A stretch of DNA of 9,290 nt from JAJXYP01 sp035541855 (GTDB lineage: Bacteria; Patescibacteriota; Minisyncoccia; UBA6257; 2-01-FULL-56-20), in the NCBI GenBank assembly GCA_035541855.1, contig DATKMM010000041.1, forward strand, positions 1 through 9,290, given 5' to 3'. The notes under the pieces are model-generated. The model saw only the letters and a list, made by a program, of their open reading frames with translations. It made no database searches and was not told where the DNA came from. The translations under genes and the position numbers were made by a program. Below are positions 5,128-9,290 of the stretch, piece by piece. How positions within the stretch are numbered: the first letter of the stretch is position 1; every line of letters begins with the position of its first letter.

Positions 5128-6630
5128 ATGGACAGACCTTTACGGCCCAGGGTTTTGGGTGACATCTCCCCGCGCGGCAACGGCGCGAAGCGTTTTGACG
5201 CGTTCGGCCCGCTGCCCGGCCGGATCAACCTGGATGAGCGGAAAGTGTTCCATGTGCCGGCGACGAAGTTCCTGAAGTACGCCATCGTGGCCGCCGCCGC
5301 GGTTTTCATGATGTTCGGCTCCGCCGCGGCGCCGACGACCGCGCTCTTCACGAAGGCGGCCGGCGATACCTCCGGCGCGACGACGCTTGCGACCACGGTT
5401 GCTTCGAGCTCGGACATCGCCGCCGAACAGGCCGCGCTCCAGGACCAGCTGAACCAGTTGAACGCGCAGATCGACCAATATCAGAGCCAGATCACGAGCT
5501 ACCAAAAACAGGGCAGTACGCTGAAGGGCCAGATCTCATCCCTCAACGCTCAGATCTCCAAGCTCAACCTGCAGATCCAGGCGATCAACCTGACGCTCAC
5601 GCAGATCGACCAGCAGATGTCGGAGACGCAGTCCGAGATCGCCGTGACGCAGTCGGATATCGACAGCAAGAAGACCGCGATCGGCGCGCTTCTGCAGAAC
5701 GTTTACGAGACCGACCAGACGAGCCTTCTCGAGACGTTCCTGAAAAATCCCCAGCTTTCCGATTTCTGGAGCGACGCGGAGAACATCGCCTTGCTCCAGG
5801 ACAATCTGCGCGTGGCTGTCCAGCAGACGACGGACCTGGAAACCCAGTTGCAGGGCAAGCAGCAGGACCTCGCGGCGTCGCGTACGGATGCGGCGAGCGC
5901 CCAGGAATACCAGCAGGCGCAGGCCGCGCAGATCTCGGCGACCCAGCAGGCGAAGAACCAGCTCCTCGCGCAGACGAAGGGGCAGGAGTCGAAATACCAG
6001 GCGCTCCTGACGCAGACCCAGGCCTCGGCGGCGCAGATCCGGGACCGCATCTTCCAGTTGATCGGCGGCGGCCAGCTTACCTTCCAGCAGGCGTACCAGT
6101 ACGCCTCGTTCGCTTCGAGCGCGACCGGCGTCGACCCGTCGCTCATCCTCGCCGTGCTTGACCGCGAGTCGGCGCTTGGCCAGAACGTCGGGCAGTGCAC
6201 TTATAAAACCGCCATGAGCCCGTCGAACATCCCGCTTTTCCTGGCGCTCACGCAGCAGCTCGGCCTCGATCCGAACACCATGCTCGTTTCCTGCCCGAAC
6301 TCCGACGGTGCCTACGGCGGCGCGATGGGACCGGCGCAGTTCGTGCCTTCGACGTGGAACCTTTACGCTTCGGCGGTAAGTTCGATCACGGGCGACAACC
6401 CTCCCTCGCCGTGGAAGAACTCGGATGCGTTCACCGCGACGGCGCTTTACTTGAAGGACGCCATGACCGGATGCCAGGCGGTCTACAGCGCGCAGGTGGA
6501 CATCGAGCGCTGCACGGCGGCGAAATATTACGCCGGCAGCCATTGGAAGAACTACCTGTGGACCTATGGCGAAGCGGTCGTTGACCGCGCGCAGGGCTTC
6601 GCGAGCGACATCGCGGAGATCACGAGCTAG
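5128..6630 (+). CDS. Membrane-anchored coiled-coil protein with MltB-like lytic transglycosylase domain
   Basis: This 500-residue envelope protein is predicted to cleave peptidoglycan glycan strands. Residues 1-47 form a basic, Pro/Arg-containing N-terminal tail, probably cytoplasmic. Residues 49-68 (YAIVAAAAVFMMFG core) form one membrane anchor. Residues ~97-310 are a Gln-rich coiled coil resembling the N-terminal part of PcsB/EnvC-type hydrolase regulators, with a break near the LLETFLKNPQLSDFW segment typical of that group. Residues ~320-490 are an SLT/MltB-like domain: candidate catalytic Glu347 in LAVLDRESALG, GAMGPAQFVPSTW (398-410), the PW..SDAF segment and a YYAGSHWKNYLWTYGEAV end. 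Four cysteines (357, 389, 449, 462) lie in this domain and could form disulfides outside the cell. The start at 5128 is set by the adjacent extended -10. The fold assignment is firm; the catalytic residue is inferred by motif position. In PcsB a CHAP domain follows the coiled coil, so this is a different enzyme-coil pairing. uvrB follows after 4 bases. Confidence 0.88.
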   Translation: MDRPLRPRVLGDISPRGNGAKRFDAFGPLPGRINLDERKVFHVPATKFLKYAIVAAAAVFMMFGSAAAPTTALFTKAAGDTSGATTLATTVASSSDIAAEQAALQDQLNQLNAQIDQYQSQITSYQKQGSTLKGQISSLNAQISKLNLQIQAINLTLTQIDQQMSETQSEIAVTQSDIDSKKTAIGALLQNVYETDQTSLLETFLKNPQLSDFWSDAENIALLQDNLRVAVQQTTDLETQLQGKQQDLAASRTDAASAQEYQQAQAAQISATQQAKNQLLAQTKGQESKYQALLTQTQASAAQIRDRIFQLIGGGQLTFQQAYQYASFASSATGVDPSLILAVLDRESALGQNVGQCTYKTAMSPSNIPLFLALTQQLGLDPNTMLVSCPNSDGAYGGAMGPAQFVPSTWNLYASAVSSITGDNPPSPWKNSDAFTATALYLKDAMTGCQAVYSAQVDIERCTAAKYYAGSHWKNYLWTYGEAVVDRAQGFASDIAEITS

Positions 6631-6634
6631 CAGT

Positions 6635-8635
6635 ATGGACCATTTTGAACTGGTTTCAAACAACCGGCCGGCGGGGGACCAGCCGAAGGCGATCGCATCG
6701 CTCGTTTCGGGTCTGGAGAAGGGATACCGCGACCAGACGCTGCTTGGCGTGACGGGGTCCGGGAAAACTTTTTCCATCGCGAACGTCATCGCGGAGACCA
6801 ACCGGCCGACGCTCGTCATCGCGCACAACAAGACCCTGGCCGCCCAGCTGGCGAACGAGTTCCGCGAACTGTTCCCGCGCAACTCGGTGAACTACTTCGT
6901 TTCGTACTATGATTACTACCAGCCGGAAGCATACATCCCGTCGAGTGATACATTCATCGACAAGGAGGCGCTCATCAACGAGGAGATCGACAAGCTTCGC
7001 CACGCCGCCACGACCGCGCTCCTCACGCGCCGCGACGTGATCGTGGTCGCCTCGGTGTCCTGCATCTACGGCCTTGGCGCGCCGGACGTATACCGCGCGA
7101 ACATTTTCCATTTCAAGGTAGGCGACCGCATCGACCGCAAGGACTTTTCCCGCAAGCTCGTCGAGCTCCAGTTCAACCGGACGAACGCCAACCTCACGCG
7201 CGCCACGTACCGCCTGCGCGGCGAGAACTGGGAGATCATGCCGGCCGACCGCGAGGTCATCTACAATTTCGAGGTCGCGGGCGGCGTCATCCGCGCGATC
7301 TATGAAGTGGACCCGGTGGCCGGTTTCCGTCCCAGCAAAACGCCCGCGGTGGCGGATGTCATCTTCGCGCCGGCAAAACATTTCATCACCGAGGCGCCGG
7401 CCCGCGAGCGGGCCATCAAGCTGATCCAGGAGGAGTTGAAGGGACAGCTGAAATATTTCGAACAGGAGAAAAAATTCCTGGAGGCCGAACGGCTCGAGCG
7501 CCGGACGAAGTTCGATCTCGCCATGATGCGCGAGGTGGGTTACTGCCATGGTATCGAGAACTATTCGCGCCATCTTTCCGGCCGGGCCGCGGGCGCGCCG
7601 CCGGACACGCTGCTCGATTATTTCCCGCACACGCCCGACGGCAAGCCGGATTTTTTGACGGTGATCGACGAATCGCACATGACCGTGCCCCAGCTCCAGG
7701 GCATGTTCAATGGCGATGCGGCACGCAAGGCAACGCTCGTCGAATACGGCTTCCGCCTGCCGTCCGCGAAGGACAACCGGCCGCTCCGCTTCGATGAGTT
7801 CGTGAACCGCATCGGGCAGACCATCTTTACGTCCGCGACGCCGGGCCCGTACGAGAAGGCCGAGAGCGAACAGACCGTGGAGCAGATCATCCGCCCGACG
7901 GGCTTGGTGGACCCGAAGATAACGATCCGCCCGGCGCGCGGCCAGGTGGAAGACCTCATCCCGCGCATCGAGGAGCGCGTGGCGAGGAAAGAGCGCGTGC
8001 TCGTGACGACGCTCACGAAGCGCATGGCCGAGGACCTTGCGGCGTATCTCGAGGAGCGTAAGGTGAAGGTGAACTATCTGCACAGCGACGTGAAGACGCT
8101 CGACCGCATCAGGATCCTGACCGACCTGCGGCGCGGAAAAATAGAAGTGCTCGTCGGCGTGAACCTCCTGCGCGAAGGCCTTGACCTGCCGGAGGTTTCG
8201 CTCGTCGCGATCCTCGACGCGGACAAGGAAGGATTCCTGCGGAGCGAGGTGTCGCTCATCCAGACGATCGGCCGCGCCGCGCGCAACGTGGAGGGCGAGG
8301 TCCTGATGTACGCTGACACCGTCACCGGTTCCATCGAGCGCGCGGTGAAGGAGACCGAACGCCGCCGCGTGATCCAGCTCGCCTACAACGAGGAGCACCA
8401 CATCACGCCGCGCACGATCCAAAAGGCCATCACGGACATCCTGCCGTCCGAGGCCGCCGTCGAGAAGGTGCTCGCGCTCGAGACGAAGCCGGTGCCGAGA
8501 TCGAAGACCGCGTTCGCGAAGCTCATCGCCGAGAAGGAGCGCGAGATGAAGGAGGCGTCGAAGCGCCTGGACTTCGAGCTCGCGGCGATCCTGCGGGACG
8601 AGATAAAGGAACTGAGCAAGAAAAAAATACAATAA
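6635..8635 (+). CDS. uvrB: UvrABC system protein B (UvrB)
   Basis: This 666-residue protein is the damage-verifying helicase-like subunit of nucleotide excision repair. It receives DNA from UvrA and recruits UvrC. Its length is close to E. coli UvrB (673). Visible motifs: Walker A GVTGSGKT (38-45); the Tyr-rich beta-hairpin start YYDYYQPEAYIP (91-102), which inserts between DNA strands; the VSCIYGLG segment; DESH (345-348), the Walker B box; TSATPGPYE; NLLREGLDLPEVSLVAILDADKEG in two adjacent helicase motifs; QTIGRAARN (543-551), motif VI; and a C-terminal UVR motif (about 630-660, EMKEASKRLDFELAAILRDEI) that contacts UvrC. The start at 6635 gives the canonical MDHFELVSNNRPAGDQ opening; an in-frame upstream ATG at 6566 lies inside the transglycosylase gene and is rejected. 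The gap to the previous stop is 4 bases with no good Shine-Dalgarno, which suggests translational coupling. All key motifs look intact. Confidence 0.98.
   Translation: MDHFELVSNNRPAGDQPKAIASLVSGLEKGYRDQTLLGVTGSGKTFSIANVIAETNRPTLVIAHNKTLAAQLANEFRELFPRNSVNYFVSYYDYYQPEAYIPSSDTFIDKEALINEEIDKLRHAATTALLTRRDVIVVASVSCIYGLGAPDVYRANIFHFKVGDRIDRKDFSRKLVELQFNRTNANLTRATYRLRGENWEIMPADREVIYNFEVAGGVIRAIYEVDPVAGFRPSKTPAVADVIFAPAKHFITEAPARERAIKLIQEELKGQLKYFEQEKKFLEAERLERRTKFDLAMMREVGYCHGIENYSRHLSGRAAGAPPDTLLDYFPHTPDGKPDFLTVIDESHMTVPQLQGMFNGDAARKATLVEYGFRLPSAKDNRPLRFDEFVNRIGQTIFTSATPGPYEKAESEQTVEQIIRPTGLVDPKITIRPARGQVEDLIPRIEERVARKERVLVTTLTKRMAEDLAAYLEERKVKVNYLHSDVKTLDRIRILTDLRRGKIEVLVGVNLLREGLDLPEVSLVAILDADKEGFLRSEVSLIQTIGRAARNVEGEVLMYADTVTGSIERAVKETERRRVIQLAYNEEHHITPRTIQKAITDILPSEAAVEKVLALETKPVPRSKTAFAKLIAEKEREMKEASKRLDFELAAILRDEIKELSKKKIQ
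8628..8633 (+). promoter_or_regulatory. Possible internal -10 box before the HAD gene
   Basis: TACAAT ends 6 bases before ATG 8640, similar in spacing to the other leaderless-type starts in the window. It lacks the TG extension and any clear -35, and it overlaps the last codons of uvrB in an A-rich stretch, so it may be chance. If real, it would let the HAD gene be transcribed without uvrB. No Shine-Dalgarno is seen before 8640. Confidence 0.3.
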
Positions 8636-8639
8636 TCAG

Positions 8640-9164
8640 ATGAAAAACAAAAGGAAGTTGATCTTCTTCGATTTCGATGGGGTGATCGCGGATTCTTTTT
8701 CCGCGGCCTTCGGAGTAAACAAAATGATGTCTCCATCAGTCAGTGAAGATGACTATCGCAAAAGGTTTGATGGCAATATCAATGAAAGTGCGGCGAATGT
8801 CCCGGCCAAGGAGGAACCGCGGACCGACATAGACTTTTTCAGGGAATATAGGCCTTTGCTTCTGAAAAGCCGGATATTTCCGGACGTGCCGGAGGTGATA
8901 AAGAAATTAGCCGGGGAATTTACCCTGGTCATTGTTTCTTCAACGATAACCAATTTGATCGCGGAATATCTGGAGCTCCATGATATCGAGCAGTGCTTCT
9001 CGGAGATCATGGGCAATGACGTCCATACGAGCAAGATCAAAAAGATCGAAATGGCGATGGAAAAATATGAGATTGCATCCGGCGATTGCTGGTTCGTGAC
9101 GGACACCTTAGGGGATATCAAGGAAGCGCATCATGCCGGTGTGAAAACCATAGCGGTAACCTAG
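8640..9164 (+). CDS. HAD-superfamily phosphatase-like protein, truncated by in-frame TAG
   Basis: This 174-residue product belongs to the haloacid dehalogenase hydrolase superfamily, closest in style to phosphoglycolate phosphatase-like enzymes; the substrate cannot be told. Motif I is FFDFDGVIADS (Asp11 nucleophile, Asp13 acid/base). Residues ~20-80 form the alpha-helical cap. Motif II is VIVSSTITN (Ser100/Ser101). A motif III Lys lies around 132-135 in TSKIKK. Motif IV is VTDTLGDIKEA (Asp155, Asp159, Mg2+ binding). All four catalytic motifs are present. The reading frame stops at TAG (9162-9164) just after KTIAVT. The next 30 codons in the same frame read like the normal family C-terminus, so this looks like a recent nonsense mutation, a sequencing error or a readthrough stop. 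The gene begins 4 bases after uvrB. Its GC is visibly lower: three 60-base stretches gave about 40-48%, versus 70% in one from uvrB. Confidence 0.8.
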   Translation: MKNKRKLIFFDFDGVIADSFSAAFGVNKMMSPSVSEDDYRKRFDGNINESAANVPAKEEPRTDIDFFREYRPLLLKSRIFPDVPEVIKKLAGEFTLVIVSSTITNLIAEYLELHDIEQCFSEIMGNDVHTSKIKKIEMAMEKYEIASGDCWFVTDTLGDIKEAHHAGVKTIAVT

Positions 9165-9257
9165 GGCTACCAGTCGCGGCAAAATCTCAGCCAAGGCCAT
9201 CCCTTTGCCATGGTTGATACCGTGGATGAACTGCAGAAGATTTTGGAAGAAAATTAA
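9165..9257 (+). pseudogene. Detached C-terminal part of the HAD gene beyond the amber codon
   Basis: Directly after the TAG at 9162-9164, the same frame continues for 30 codons: GYQSRQNLSQGHPFAMVDTV, then DELQKILEEN and a TAA (9255-9257). Phosphoglycolate phosphatase-like HAD proteins typically end with a [W/Y]GY-x-S segment, a residue pair near 'P-F/D-x-x-V-D-x-x-x-E-L' and a final helix, which fits this well. TAG is one transition from TGG (Trp), a common residue just before GY in this family. The full frame 8640-9257 would encode 205 residues. There is no separate start signal for this part. Confidence 0.7.
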
Positions 9258-9259
9258 GA

Positions 9260-9290
9260 AAAGATTAAATCAAATTTGACACCAATCTTT
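9260..9290. other. A/T-rich tail with consensus -35 (TTGACA) and inverted repeat
   Basis: AAAGATT (9260-9266) and AATCTTT (9284-9290) are perfect 7-base inverted arms. Between them lie the palindrome TCAAATTTGA (9270-9279) and a perfect -35 consensus TTGACA (9276-9281). A matching -10 would fall near 9299, outside the window. This could be the promoter of the next gene, or a weak 3' hairpin of the HAD transcript. Confidence 0.3.

Noticed and set aside
4329..5417. 362-codon minus-strand open frame across bL25
   Set aside because: It overlaps a certain ribosomal protein gene, a terminator and two promoters. The translation contains Arg/His-rich runs typical of antisense frames.
6566..6634. Longer start for UvrB at ATG 6566
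   Set aside because: It overlaps the end of the transglycosylase gene. The canonical UvrB N-terminus starts at MDHFELVSNN (6635).
5536..6882. 448-codon minus-strand open frame opposite the transglycosylase and start of uvrB
   Set aside because: It spans the junction of two well-supported + strand genes, has Arg/Leu low-complexity composition and no start signals.
6656..8632. 658-codon open frame on the minus strand opposite uvrB
   Set aside because: It mirrors an intact, motif-complete uvrB. Long antisense frames are expected opposite GC-rich genes, and its translation is Arg/Leu/Val-rich with no recognisable domain.
9162..9164. TAG recoded as an amino acid throughout this genome
   Set aside because: The surface protein, the regulator and the transglycosylase all end at TAG with family-appropriate C-termini, so TAG works as a stop here.

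Overview
The window looks like a piece of a small-genome bacterial chromosome, most likely from the Patescibacteria / Candidate Phyla Radiation and probably Parcubacteria-like. This placement is inferred from three things. The first is a very Ser/Thr-rich surface protein with a poly-glycine linker and tandem peptidoglycan-binding modules, a protein style I associate with that group. The second is a PcsB-like coiled coil fused to an MltB-like transglycosylase domain. The third is a recurring arrangement in which an extended -10 box sits 7-8 bases before the ATG and no Shine-Dalgarno is present. A marker-gene tree would be needed to settle it. All genes I support are on the + strand and use standard stops (TAA, TAG), with no sign of a reassigned code.

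Layout. Positions 1-132 hold the possible 3' end of an upstream gene. Positions 190-3813 encode a 1207-residue secreted protein: signal peptide, two cohesin-like beta-sandwich domains, alternating Ig-like and fibronectin III-like repeats, 19 consecutive glycines, a short helical segment and two peptidoglycan-binding domains. Positions 3861-4340 encode a small zinc-ribbon plus LuxR-type HTH regulator with a strong Shine-Dalgarno, followed by a rho-independent terminator at 4360-4399. Positions 4440-5093 encode ribosomal protein bL25 of the long CTC/TL5 type. Positions 5128-6630 encode a membrane-anchored coiled-coil lytic transglycosylase. uvrB follows after 4 bases (6635-8635). Another 4 bases further on is a HAD-family phosphatase gene (8640-9164), cut short by an in-frame TAG whose frame continues with family-like sequence to 9257.

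Probable transcription units, inferred from the sequence: (i) surface protein plus regulator, ending at the terminator; (ii) bL25 from its own promoter; (iii) transglycosylase, uvrB and the HAD gene, starting at the extended -10 box at 5112-5120. The surface protein and the transglycosylase both act on the cell wall, one by binding it and the other by cutting it. The regulator next to the surface protein may control it. bL25 and UvrB are housekeeping. The HAD gene is clearly lower in GC than uvrB and may have a different history.

I did not find a defence system, CRISPR array, transposon, rRNA or tRNA. The most useful observations are the repeated leaderless-type start architecture, the amber codon in the HAD gene, the modular surface protein with two matched cysteine pairs, and the zinc-ribbon/HTH regulator with a possible second HTH.
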